Origin: Proteiniphilum sp. UBA1403
GTDB taxonomy: Bacteria; Bacteroidota; Bacteroidia; Bacteroidales; Dysgonomonadaceae
Assembly (NCBI GenBank): GCA_002305715.1
Contig: DBQD01000040.1
Location: 3,425-28,400 of the forward strand
Direction: 5' to 3'
DNA: 24,976 bases
Position 1 is the first letter of the stretch. Each line of letters starts with the position of its first letter. Both the position numbers and the translations under genes were made by a program. The notes below the pieces were generated by a model, which was not told the DNA's origin, ran no database searches, and saw only the letters and a list, made by a program, of their open reading frames with translations. This document shows positions 16,636 to 24,511 of this stretch, one piece after another.

Positions 16636-17125
16636 AACTATGAGTACTTAGAAAGAATAAATTCAAGATGAAAGGAAATCGACGATTAATAGCAAGTATA
16701 ACTCTCCGTTTTTGCAAACTTCCTAACCATAAATTGCGATACATATTCCACATCCTACTACCTTTTATTATCTTTTTCCCAAAGCGTTTTATCTGTTCAG
16801 CTTCCGCTATGATATCATTCTTCGTGCATATTTCAACCTTCGTTAAGTTGTTATCTCCTCTCAACACAACTTGATCATCTTCGCACTTTATTAGACGGTG
16901 CAGCACATAACGTCCATCCGATAAACGTGCGAGCAGTAGGTTCCCAAGTTGGAAGGAATCATCTTCCACTCCTTTCATCATGATACTGCCCTCTCCATCG
17001 AACATGAATGGTGCCATACTTTTCCCTTTTGTTCTAATTTCCAAACGAAATCCACAGGATATTAACAGTTCAATTCCGTCAAAAAACAAATCATTTACTA
17101 CCGTTTTTTCAACTTTTTCCATCAT
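16625..17125 (-). CDS. S24/S26-type serine peptidase (signal-peptidase-like)
   Basis: A 166-aa protein with a LexA/signal-peptidase fold. GKSMAPFMFDG holds the nucleophile Ser36. GRYVLHRLI then LRGDNN (H76, GDN 90-92) match the second box of S26-type signal peptidases, in which His replaces the general-base Lys. It lacks the N-terminal membrane anchor of ordinary signal peptidases and has only a short hydrophobic patch near the C-terminus (about 149-160), so it is probably cytosolic or peripheral. As the exporter has no C39 domain, this protein is the best candidate for removing a leader from the peptide; that is inference. ATG 17125 overlaps the kinase stop (ATGA). Confidence 0.8.
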   Translation of the reverse strand: MMEKVEKTVVNDLFFDGIELLISCGFRLEIRTKGKSMAPFMFDGEGSIMMKGVEDDSFQLGNLLLARLSDGRYVLHRLIKCEDDQVVLRGDNNLTKVEICTKNDIIAEAEQIKRFGKKIIKGSRMWNMYRNLWLGSLQKRRVILAINRRFPFILNLFFLSTHSYEI

Positions 17126-18003
17126 ATAATCAATAGAGTTTCTGATAGTTGCACTGCCTCAATATCTGGTCTATTATCAAGTCGGTAAATTGGAACTTTA
17201 TCCAATATAGTTCCGATTAGTGCACAAATCTTTTCCCGACACTCTTTGTCGGAACGCAATAGTGCGACAGACTGAAAAAGGGAACCAAATGCATCTATTC
17301 CATGTAATTTTGTTAATTTGTTTTCATGCTGTTGGCGAAGTAGAACAAATGCTGTCACTTCGGCCGACGTATTTAAATAGCAGTGTGTACTTCCGCTCCA
17401 TGGTGTGCCAAAAACACGAATAGTACCATTCTGCATCAGTTTTATGATTGGCTCGTCGTCATTTAATAGAAAACTGCCCTGCACATGCTCTAGCCAAAGT
17501 CGGCTGTGTGTGCTTTTCCCGGTGCCACTTCTTCCCAGAAAAACAAGTGCCTTTCCATTCTTTGCGATCACAGAGGCATGCAATTTTATGGTTTGTTGAT
17601 GAACAACTGTCATCGCATAGGCTATACGAAGGAAAAACGAAAGAAATATTGTCTCTTTTCTTTCCAGCAGGGATAGATCTGTAGTTACTTCCCTCTTATT
17701 GGTAGCAACATGTATATAGTGAATGCGATTGTGGGTTTTCATAGAGATTGTGACACCGTTGGTTTCATTATATACTTGAAAAATTACCCCTTCTCTTGTT
17801 ACGCACTCAGCCGACTCCGTGGTTGGCACAGCGACGGTTGTATTACCTGTGAAAGTAAACAACAGTTCCTGGTCCCCTTGATTGTCTACTCGAAATGAAG
17901 TAAACGAGGGAAGCAATTTAGCCGTTGTTTTAGCGTTCGGCGTATAAAGTAAAAGAGTATGTTCGGCAATAGAATAATATAGCCGGTCACATTGTTTTTG
18001 CAT
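17122..18003 (-). CDS. HprK-like kinase (HPr kinase/PEP carboxykinase fold)
   Basis: A 293-aa protein, first gene of the operon. The C-terminal half has the fold's landmarks: LHAS (141-144), Walker A GRSGTGKST (157-165), the acidic LLNDDEP (179-185) and GTPWSG (199-204). The N-terminal half (about 1-120) does not look like the HPr kinase regulatory domain, and no HPr gene is near, so it is not a catabolite-control kinase. Relatives in lasso-peptide clusters phosphorylate a serine near the C-terminus of the precursor (paeninodin). The small ORF at 13252-13401 offers three adjacent serines as possible targets. No good -7 element is found before ATG 18003, only the off-spaced TACTATTTG just upstream. 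Confidence 0.83.
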   Translation of the reverse strand: MQKQCDRLYYSIAEHTLLLYTPNAKTTAKLLPSFTSFRVDNQGDQELLFTFTGNTTVAVPTTESAECVTREGVIFQVYNETNGVTISMKTHNRIHYIHVATNKREVTTDLSLLERKETIFLSFFLRIAYAMTVVHQQTIKLHASVIAKNGKALVFLGRSGTGKSTHSRLWLEHVQGSFLLNDDEPIIKLMQNGTIRVFGTPWSGSTHCYLNTSAEVTAFVLLRQQHENKLTKLHGIDAFGSLFQSVALLRSDKECREKICALIGTILDKVPIYRLDNRPDIEAVQLSETLLII

Positions 18004-18061
18004 TTCAAATAGTATAAAAATGAAATGCGAATATAGAGATTATGCACACACGACTATTCCT

Positions 18062-18084
18062 AAAAGGTTAAAAAAGAACCTTTT
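18062..18084. other. Hairpin in the leader region of the kinase operon
   Basis: AAAAGGTT and AACCTTTT form a perfect 8-bp stem with a 7-nt loop, 59 nt before the kinase ATG. On the plus strand it looks like a weak terminator, though no plus-strand gene needs one. On the minus strand it could be a leader structure. The rest of 18004-18160 is AT-rich with nothing else evident. Confidence 0.4.
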
Positions 18085-18150
18085 TGTAAATAAAAGAAGA
18101 ATTGTTTATAAAAGAAGAAACAAAAAGAAGTTGAATAGATGTAGAGTTAA

Positions 18151-18183
18151 ACAAAAAAATAAGCCGACTCAATGAGTCGGCTT
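18151..18183 (-). terminator. Intrinsic terminator of the malate dehydrogenase gene
   Basis: AAGCCGACTCA (18161-18171) and TGAGTCGGCTT (18173-18183) are fully complementary; the practical stem is about 9 bp. On the minus strand it is followed by a T-run (complement of 18152-18159). It lies 34 nt past the mdh stop and insulates the kinase operon from mdh transcription. Confidence 0.9.
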
Positions 18184-18217
18184 GAACTTAATGTATGTTT
18201 AATTGACCAACTGTAGA

Positions 18218-19216
18218 TTATAAGTTGGGGTTTACGCTGTTCCACTTATCAACTGAAGGAATGATGCCCATAGCAATTACTTCGTCTCTCAGTTTCACCA
18301 GGTGGCCGTAGCTCTGTTTCAGTTCAGCGATTTCGGCATCGGTACCTTTAATTTCACCAAACGAAACACCATTTTTGTCCAATGTAGTTTCCATACCCAT
18401 CATGATATGCTCAAATCCAGGAATGTTTACATAGCAACCCGAAGGCCAACGGAATGCTTCTCCACCCATGGTAGCACGAATCATCTCAACAGATGTGTAT
18501 GCAGGGCTCTGGAAAGAAGAACGTCCACGCAGCTTGATGATGTTGGCTCCACCTTTTGTTACGCGTACTTTCAGTTCTGCCCATGCTTCGTTGGTGAGAG
18601 CATCCGTACCAATGAGTTCGGTCAACGGTTTGCCATCGATCTTTGCAGTAGAAGCAAAAACAGCCATCTGCTCACCATGACCACCATAAGTGCGGGCACC
18701 GGTTACTTTGCTTTGTTCAACACCAAAGTGTTTTGCCAACTCGCTCTGTAAACGGGTACTGTCGAGTGCTGCCAGCGTAGTTACCTGTGAAGGTTTCAGA
18801 CCTGAATAGATCAAAGCAACCAAACCAGTGATATCAGCCGGGTTGAAGATAATGGTAAGGTGTTGTAAGTCTGGGCAATAAGCCTTGATGTCTTTACCCA
18901 ACTGAGCAGCAATTTCAGCGTTACCTTTCAGTAAGTCTTCACGGGTCATCCCATCTTTACGAGGTGCACCTCCAGATGAGATCATGTACTTTGTTCCTGT
19001 AAATGCTTCTTTCACGTCGGTAGAGTATGTGAAGTTTACTCCTTCAAAACCGCAGTGGCGCATTTCTTCCACCACTCCTTCTAGACCCAGTGCGAAGGGG
19101 TCGTACAGGCAGATGTTGGGGGTTAAACGCATCATGGCTGCAGTCTGCGCCATGTTGGAACCGATCATACCAGCAGCTCCTACAATTGTTAACTTGTCGT
19201 TCGTTAGAAAATTCAT
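18218..19216 (-). CDS. mdh: Malate dehydrogenase
   Basis: 332 aa, NAD-dependent, interconverting malate and oxaloacetate in the cytosol. The Rossmann motif is GAAGMIG (residues 13-19), followed by LYD (Asp39), which favours NAD over NADP. Substrate-binding arginines are in PRKDGMTR (Arg86, Arg92) and LDSTR (Arg155). The catalytic His is in GGHGEQM (His180). I start at ATG 19216 because it places the Rossmann strand at the normal distance; the 20 codons upstream to 19276 include the predicted -7 element. It is followed by a clear terminator and preceded by the pyrophosphatase gene on the same strand. Confidence 0.94.
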   Translation of the reverse strand: MNFLTNDKLTIVGAAGMIGSNMAQTAAMMRLTPNICLYDPFALGLEGVVEEMRHCGFEGVNFTYSTDVKEAFTGTKYMISSGGAPRKDGMTREDLLKGNAEIAAQLGKDIKAYCPDLQHLTIIFNPADITGLVALIYSGLKPSQVTTLAALDSTRLQSELAKHFGVEQSKVTGARTYGGHGEQMAVFASTAKIDGKPLTELIGTDALTNEAWAELKVRVTKGGANIIKLRGRSSFQSPAYTSVEMIRATMGGEAFRWPSGCYVNIPGFEHIMMGMETTLDKNGVSFGEIKGTDAEIAELKQSYGHLVKLRDEVIAMGIIPSVDKWNSVNPNL

Positions 19217-19273
19217 AATTGGTTGTATTTGAATGTTGATGACTCTACGGACATTAGTGATTTTTTCGAACGT

Positions 19274-19281
19274 CAAATATA
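19274..19281 (-). promoter_or_regulatory. -7 element for mdh
   Basis: TATATTTG on the minus strand fits TAnnTTTG, 57 nt before ATG 19216, and gives a leader of about 50 nt. No clear -33 TTTG is seen at 19-22 nt further upstream. Confidence 0.5.
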
Positions 19282-19340
19282 CAAAATGTTCTCGAAATCG
19301 ACTTCACCGAAATTAATAATAAAAACTAAAGTCTACAGAA

Positions 19341-21542
19341 TCACAAGAGACTCCACGCTACTGTTAATCCTGCCATCACGATGGAGACCATGCTCATCAG
19401 TTTAATTAGGATATTTAGTGACGGACCGGATGTATCTTTAAATGGATCTCCTACAGTATCTCCAACTACAGTAGCCTTGTGGGCTTCACTACCCTTACCG
19501 CCCAGGTGGCCTTCTTCGATATACTTCTTAGCGTTATCCCATGCACCGCCCGAATTGGCCATAAATACGGCCAACACGAAACCTGCACCAAGTCCACCCG
19601 CAAGAAGTCCCATTACACCAGCTACTCCCATCAATACTCCTGTAGCAATGGGAACCGCGATAGCCAACAACGAAGGAAACAGCATTTCTCTTTGTGCACC
19701 TTTGGTAGAGATGGATACACAACGAGCATAGTCGGGTGTTCCTTCTCCGGAGAGGATACCTTTGATTTCTTTAAACTGACGGCGTACCTCTTCCACCATC
19801 TTCTGAGCTGCTCGACCAACGGCATTCATTGTAAGTCCGCAAAAAAGGAAAGCCATCATGGATCCAAGGAAGACCCCTGCAAGGACTTTGGGGTTCATCA
19901 GACTTACCTCAAAGTAATTCATAAAATCAACAAAGCTTGCGCTTCCCACATCCACAGTGTGACCATCGGCGAATCCCATAACAGTGTCACCCAAACGCAA
20001 CATTCCTATACGGACTTCTTCCACATAGGAGGCTAACAAGGCCAATCCGGTCAGGGCGGCTGAGCCAATTGCAAATCCTTTACCTGTTGCTGCAGTGGTG
20101 TTACCAAGTGAATCGAGCATATCGGTGCGTTTTCTCACTTCCGGTTCCAGTCCGCTCATCTCAGCATTACCACCAGCATTGTCCGCAATTGGACCATATG
20201 CATCTGTGGCTAATGTAATACCCAGTGTAGAGAGCATACCTACTGCAGCAATAGCGATACCATAGAGCCCCATACTTAAGTTTTCAGCAGAAACCATGTT
20301 TTGCACATCAAAACCGATAGCAGCCAGATAAGAAATCAGGATTGCAACTACTATAGTAACGACTGGAATAGCAGTAGAGATAAAACCTGTTCCCATACCG
20401 GAGATAATAACAGTTGCAGGTCCGGTCAGCGCGCTATTTGCAATTACTTTTGTTGGTTTGTAAGAATGAGAAGTAAAATACTCGGTACCCTGACCGATGA
20501 TGATGCCGGCTAAAAGACCTGTGATAACTGAGAAGGACAACCCCACCCAATTGCTGAATCCCATAACATACAAAATACCGAAAGAACATATCGCAATCAG
20601 TATTGCACTAACATTAACACCCCGGTTAAGTGAACTCATCAGTTGCTTCATTGTAGCATTTTCATTGGTACGAACCAGAAATATGCCAAGAATTGAAAGA
20701 AAAACACCGATAGCAGCAATGATCATTGGAGCAAATACTGCGTTCTGCTGCATGGTGGGGTTGAGTACAAATGCTGAAGCACCCAATGCTGCAGTAGAAA
20801 GAATAGAACCACAATATGACTCATATAAGTCGGCACCCATACCAGCAACATCTCCCACGTTATCACCCACATTGTCGGCTATAGTAGCAGGGTTACGAGG
20901 GTCATCCTCAGGAATTCCAGCTTCGACTTTTCCTACTAAGTCGGCACCCACATCGGCAGCTTTGGTATAAATTCCTCCTCCCACACGGGCAAAAAGAGCT
21001 TGAGTAGAGGCACCCATTCCAAATGTCAACATGGTAGTTGTGATCATGATTAACTTATGACCGGCATCAGCATCATCTATAAAATAATTGAGAATGAGAT
21101 ACCAAGCAGAGATATCGAGTAGAGCAAGACCCACCACGACTAATCCCATTACAGCACCGGAACGAAAAGCAACCTGCAGTCCACTGTTGAGAGAAGTTCG
21201 CACGGCCTGAGTGGTTCTTGCCGAAGCATAGGTAGCCGTTTTCATTCCAAAGAAACCTGCCAATCCGGAGAAAAAACCTCCAGTTAAGAAAGCAAAGGGA
21301 ACCCAGTTATTTTGCAAGCCAAAAAATGCCATTGCAGCAAAAAGCAGGGCTAATACCACAAAAACAACAGTAACAACTTTATATTGCTGTTTTAGGTACG
21401 ACATAGCACCTTCGCGTACAAAACCGGCAATCGATTTCATTCTCTCGGTTCCTTCACTCTTCTTCATCATCTGTTTAAAGAAGTAGTAGGCGAATAGTAA
21501 AGCAGCTAAAGAAGCGGCAGGTACAAGATAGAAGTAATTCAC
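19341..21542 (-). CDS. hppA: Membrane-integral, K+-dependent pyrophosphatase (probable Na+/H+ pump)
   Basis: About 733 aa with some 16 membrane segments; it couples pyrophosphate hydrolysis to cation export across the inner membrane. Catalytic sequences are ADVGADLVGKVEAGIPEDDP then NVGDNVGD, GNAEMSG, and near the end GGAWDNAKKYIE and GDTVGDPFKDTSGPS. GNTTAATGKGF has Ala and Gly where K+-independent enzymes have Lys and Thr, so it should need K+. K+-dependent members pump Na+ or both Na+ and H+. There is no ATG near the N-terminus. I choose GTG 21542 (opening MNYFYLVPAAS) because it gives the family length and the TTG at 21605 overlaps a likely -7 element. No strong terminator is seen before mdh. 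Confidence 0.94.
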   Translation of the reverse strand: MNYFYLVPAASLAALLFAYYFFKQMMKKSEGTERMKSIAGFVREGAMSYLKQQYKVVTVVFVVLALLFAAMAFFGLQNNWVPFAFLTGGFFSGLAGFFGMKTATYASARTTQAVRTSLNSGLQVAFRSGAVMGLVVVGLALLDISAWYLILNYFIDDADAGHKLIMITTTMLTFGMGASTQALFARVGGGIYTKAADVGADLVGKVEAGIPEDDPRNPATIADNVGDNVGDVAGMGADLYESYCGSILSTAALGASAFVLNPTMQQNAVFAPMIIAAIGVFLSILGIFLVRTNENATMKQLMSSLNRGVNVSAILIAICSFGILYVMGFSNWVGLSFSVITGLLAGIIIGQGTEYFTSHSYKPTKVIANSALTGPATVIISGMGTGFISTAIPVVTIVVAILISYLAAIGFDVQNMVSAENLSMGLYGIAIAAVGMLSTLGITLATDAYGPIADNAGGNAEMSGLEPEVRKRTDMLDSLGNTTAATGKGFAIGSAALTGLALLASYVEEVRIGMLRLGDTVMGFADGHTVDVGSASFVDFMNYFEVSLMNPKVLAGVFLGSMMAFLFCGLTMNAVGRAAQKMVEEVRRQFKEIKGILSGEGTPDYARCVSISTKGAQREMLFPSLLAIAVPIATGVLMGVAGVMGLLAGGLGAGFVLAVFMANSGGAWDNAKKYIEEGHLGGKGSEAHKATVVGDTVGDPFKDTSGPSLNILIKLMSMVSIVMAGLTVAWSLL

Positions 21543-21602
21543 AGTGTAAATATTAAATTGTTGATTGATACTAGGATAATAAATGATTATTTCTTTAAGG
21601 CA

Positions 21603-21610
21603 CAAAGATG
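21603..21610 (-). promoter_or_regulatory. Possible -7 element for the pyrophosphatase gene
   Basis: CATCTTTG on the minus strand is one mismatch from TAnnTTTG. It would start the transcript near 21598, about 55 nt before GTG 21542, and would rule out the TTG at 21605 as start codon. Confidence 0.35.
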
Positions 21611-21675
21611 CGGAAAATATCTAAAAAAATAAAATTATCATTTGAGAAATAGAAAAAAGTGGTTTTTCTTATATT

Positions 21676-21705
21676 TTTGATTGTCCAGAAAAATATGTAG
21701 CTTTG
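21676..21705 (+). promoter_or_regulatory. Bacteroidota-type promoter for the ROK gene
   Basis: TTTG (21676-21679), 18 nt, then TAGCTTTG (21698-21705) form a full match to the TTTG/TAnnTTTG pattern. The start near 21709 leaves a long leader of about 147 nt before ATG 21856. The 313-nt gap between the divergent hppA and ROK starts holds this promoter, the weaker hppA element and the palindrome at 21807-21822. Confidence 0.65.
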
Positions 21706-21806
21706 TGAATTAAATGGAATTTCAATCACTTGTTGACAACTTGAAGATTCCCTGACTCTTAAAGAATTAGCAAGAATACTTGTTATATTAATTATGCAGT
21801 TGATGC

Positions 21807-21822
21807 ACCTTATTTGTAAGGT
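21807..21822. promoter_or_regulatory. Palindrome in the ROK leader, candidate operator or hairpin
   Basis: ACCTTA-TTTG-TAAGGT has perfect 6-bp arms and a 4-nt centre, 34 nt before ATG 21856 and about 100 nt downstream of the predicted transcription start. It could be an autoregulatory operator or an RNA hairpin near the ribosome site. Confidence 0.4.
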
Positions 21823-21855
21823 AATCGATTTTTATTCACTCAGTTTACGAAAGTC

Positions 21856-23061
21856 ATGGTAAAAAACTTTTTCCTAAAAAGCGATAAAAGTCCCAAAAAC
21901 ATTCAAATCAAGAAGGACATCATCACGCATTTTATTACTTCGGGAAACGATACGATTGCAGAACTGGCAAAAGAACTTGATTTAAGCGTACCCACCGTTA
22001 CAAAGTTTATTGCTGAACTCACAGATCAGGGACTGATTGATGAATTTGGAAAGATTCACACTGCAGGAGGTAGACACCCTAGCGTATATGGTCTTAAGCC
22101 ATCTTCTGCCTACTTCCTGGGAGTAGATATGACTCGCCACCACCTAAACATTGCATTGATGGATTTTACAGGGAACATTGTAAGCAATGAAATGGGCATT
22201 AACTATATCTATCAAAACACAACAGAATCGTTTGACGAGTTGTGTGACCACATTCAAAACTTCATCGACAAAACGGGCGATCTCAAACAAAAGATTGTCA
22301 ACATCAACCTCAACATATCGGGTCGTGTGAATCCCGAATCTGGATACAGTTATAGTAGTTTTTACTTCAGCGAACATCCTGTAAGTGAAACACTCACCAA
22401 CAAGTTAAATTACCGGGTGGGAATTGACAACGACACCCGCGCTATGGCTTATGGTGAATACATGAAAGGTGTGGTCGATGGTGAACAAAACGTTATTTTT
22501 GTCAATGTCTCTTGGGGATTGGGTATCGGGATTATCATCGAAGGGAAACCCTATTATGGAAAATCAGGCTTTTCGGGAGAATTTGGTCATTTCCCCACCT
22601 TCGACAACGAAATACTTTGTCACTGCGGCAAGAAGGGATGTCTAGAAACCGAAGCTTCCGGATTGGCCATACACCGCATGATTCTTGATCGGGTTGCCAA
22701 AGGAGAAAGTACCATCCTCACCGAGATGGTTGAGAATATCAACACCCTCACACTCACCGACATCATCAAAGCCACCAACATGGAAGACCCTCTCTGCATT
22801 GAAATTATGGAAGAGGTCGGTTACAAACTTGGTAAATATATTGCCGGCCTTATCAATATTTTCAATCCCGACTTGGTGGTCATTGGCGGTCAGGTAGCCG
22901 ATGCAGAAGGATTTATCATGTTGCCTATTCGAAGTGCTATCCGGAAATATTCACTGAATTTGGTCAACAAAGATACCCGCGTAGTGGCATCAAAATTGAA
23001 AAATAAAGCCGGTATTATTGGTGCTTGCATGATAGCTAGAAGTCGGGTTTTCACCGAATAA
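21856..23061 (+). CDS. ROK-family transcriptional regulator/sugar kinase
   Basis: 401 aa. An N-terminal winged HTH (about residues 18-70: DTIAELAKELDLSVPTVTKFIAE region) is followed by a ROK domain. The ROK domain has an ATP-binding start (FLGVDMTRHHLNIALMD), IDNDTRAMAYGE with the catalytic-type Asp, and SGEFGHFP. The zinc-binding signature is CHCGKKGCLETEASG, and VVIGGQ comes near the end. This is the NagC/Mlc/XylR layout: a repressor released by a sugar or sugar phosphate. Its own ROK domain keeps kinase-type residues, so glucokinase-like activity cannot be excluded. No sugar operon is adjacent; the next gene is a sulfhydrylase. The target is unknown. Confidence 0.9.
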   Translation: MVKNFFLKSDKSPKNIQIKKDIITHFITSGNDTIAELAKELDLSVPTVTKFIAELTDQGLIDEFGKIHTAGGRHPSVYGLKPSSAYFLGVDMTRHHLNIALMDFTGNIVSNEMGINYIYQNTTESFDELCDHIQNFIDKTGDLKQKIVNINLNISGRVNPESGYSYSSFYFSEHPVSETLTNKLNYRVGIDNDTRAMAYGEYMKGVVDGEQNVIFVNVSWGLGIGIIIEGKPYYGKSGFSGEFGHFPTFDNEILCHCGKKGCLETEASGLAIHRMILDRVAKGESTILTEMVENINTLTLTDIIKATNMEDPLCIEIMEEVGYKLGKYIAGLINIFNPDLVVIGGQVADAEGFIMLPIRSAIRKYSLNLVNKDTRVVASKLKNKAGIIGACMIARSRVFTE

Positions 23062-23116
23062 GTGTTAATTTAATACTTATTTGTCGGCTTTTATATCATA
23101 TTCTCATATTTTATCC

Positions 23117-23124
23117 TACTTTTG
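23117..23124 (+). promoter_or_regulatory. -7 element for the O-acetylhomoserine sulfhydrylase gene
   Basis: TACTTTTG fits TAnnTTTG, 22 nt before ATG 23147. It lies inside the upstream in-frame extension that begins at 23081, which supports the later ATG as the true start. Confidence 0.55.
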
Positions 23125-23146
23125 CAAAGTATTAATTTTGGATTAT

Positions 23147-24445
23147 ATGAGTAAAAAACATTTTGAAACATTACAGATTCATGCAGGTCAAGAACCAGAC
23201 CCGACAACTGGATCGCGCGCAGTTCCTATTTATCAGACAACCGCTTATTCATTTAAAAGCGCAGAACATGGCGCCAACTTATTTGGACTGAGAGAGTTCG
23301 GGAATATCTATACCCGATTGCAAAACCCAACAACCGACGTATTCGAAAAGCGTATGGCTGCACTCGAAGGTGGTGTAGCTGCAGTGGCTACTTCATCGGG
23401 ACAGGCTGCTCAATTTATAGCAATTAACAATCTGGCCACAGCCGGAGACAATATCATTTCTACCTCTTACTTATATGGAGGTACATACAATCAATTCAAG
23501 GTTGCTTTTGCTCGAATGGGCATCGAAGTACGTTTTGCCGATGGCGACAATGTTGATAGCATTGCTTCGCTGATTGATGAAAAGACAAAAGCTATTTACC
23601 TGGAGACCATTGGTAATCCAGAATACAATATCCCCGATTTCGAGGCAATTATAGCGGTAGCAAGTAAAAGCGATATCCCGGTAGTTGTAGACAACACGTT
23701 TGGACAAGGGGGGTATCTTTTTAACCCGATTGAATGGGGTGCCAGTGTGGTTACACACTCCGCAACAAAATGGATTGGTGGGCATGGGACCACCATGGGC
23801 GGTGTGATTATCGACGGTGGAAATTTCAATTGGGGTAATGGCAAATACCCCATGTTCAGTGAACCTTCAGAAGGATATCACGGACTTAACTTCTGGGAAG
23901 TGTTTGGAGACCAAGGTCCTTTCGGCAACATTGCGTTTGCCATACGTTGTCGTGTAGAAGGATTGAGAGACCTAGGTCCTACAAACAGCCCATTCAACTC
24001 CTTCCTGCTCCTTCTTGGTCTTGAAACACTATCATTACGTGCTGAGCGAACCAATGCCAATGCACTGGAACTAGCTCGTTGGTTGGCACAACATCCTAAA
24101 GTTGAGAAAGTAAACTATCCCGGACTTGAAGACAATAAATATCATGCCCTTGCAAAGAAATATTTAAAGAATGGCGGTTTTGGCGGTGTTCTCTCCTTCT
24201 TTGTGAAGGGCGACGTATCGCAAACAGCCAAGGTGATTGACAATCTCTCATTGATTAGTCATTTGGCCAATGTGGGTGATGCAAAAACTTTGATCATTCA
24301 TCCTGCCAGCACTACTCACCAACAACTCTCGGATGAGGAACAATTAGCTTCCGGAGTTTATCCCAATCTGCTGCGTGTCTCTGTCGGTATTGAACATATC
24401 GAAGACATCAAGGCTGACCTCGATGAGGCATTAAAACATCTGTAA
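23147..24445 (+). CDS. metY: O-acetylhomoserine sulfhydrylase (PLP enzyme)
   Basis: A 432-aa Cys/Met-metabolism PLP enzyme of the MetY type, which is longer than MetB/MetC. It makes homocysteine from O-acetylhomoserine and sulfide. Key features are GNIYTR (52-57, Tyr and Arg contacting PLP phosphate), SSGQAA (83-88), DNTFGQGG with Asp182 holding the pyridine nitrogen, and SATKWIGGHG with the PLP-binding Lys208. The C-terminal half has TLIIHPASTTHQQL, conserved in the family. ATG 23147 is chosen because the codons upstream to 23081 overlap the predicted promoter and add a non-family N-terminus. A strong terminator follows. Confidence 0.93.
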   Translation: MSKKHFETLQIHAGQEPDPTTGSRAVPIYQTTAYSFKSAEHGANLFGLREFGNIYTRLQNPTTDVFEKRMAALEGGVAAVATSSGQAAQFIAINNLATAGDNIISTSYLYGGTYNQFKVAFARMGIEVRFADGDNVDSIASLIDEKTKAIYLETIGNPEYNIPDFEAIIAVASKSDIPVVVDNTFGQGGYLFNPIEWGASVVTHSATKWIGGHGTTMGGVIIDGGNFNWGNGKYPMFSEPSEGYHGLNFWEVFGDQGPFGNIAFAIRCRVEGLRDLGPTNSPFNSFLLLLGLETLSLRAERTNANALELARWLAQHPKVEKVNYPGLEDNKYHALAKKYLKNGGFGGVLSFFVKGDVSQTAKVIDNLSLISHLANVGDAKTLIIHPASTTHQQLSDEEQLASGVYPNLLRVSVGIEHIEDIKADLDEALKHL

Positions 24446-24470
24446 CAGGCTAGGATAATTGATATCGCAA

Positions 24471-24502
24471 AAAATGGCAACCGCTGAGGGTTGCCATTTT
24501 TT
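24471..24502. terminator. Bidirectional intrinsic terminator after metY
   Basis: AAAATGGCAACC (24471-24482) and GGTTGCCATTTT (24489-24500) form a perfect 12-bp stem with a 6-nt loop, with A- and T-runs on the flanks. It serves metY on the plus strand and the DUF4488 gene ending at 24512 on the minus strand. Confidence 0.92.
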
Positions 24503-24511
24503 GTTCGTCGT

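Noticed and set aside
13252..18003. Classical lasso-peptide biosynthetic cluster
   Set aside because: The defining cyclase (asparagine-synthetase-like) and transglutaminase-like peptidase are absent from the window, and the small peptide has no clear ring-forming Gly/Asp pattern.
17122..18003. True HPr kinase for carbon catabolite control
   Set aside because: The N-terminal half does not match the HPrK regulatory domain, no ptsH is near, and the gene sits in a PqqD/nucleotidyltransferase operon.
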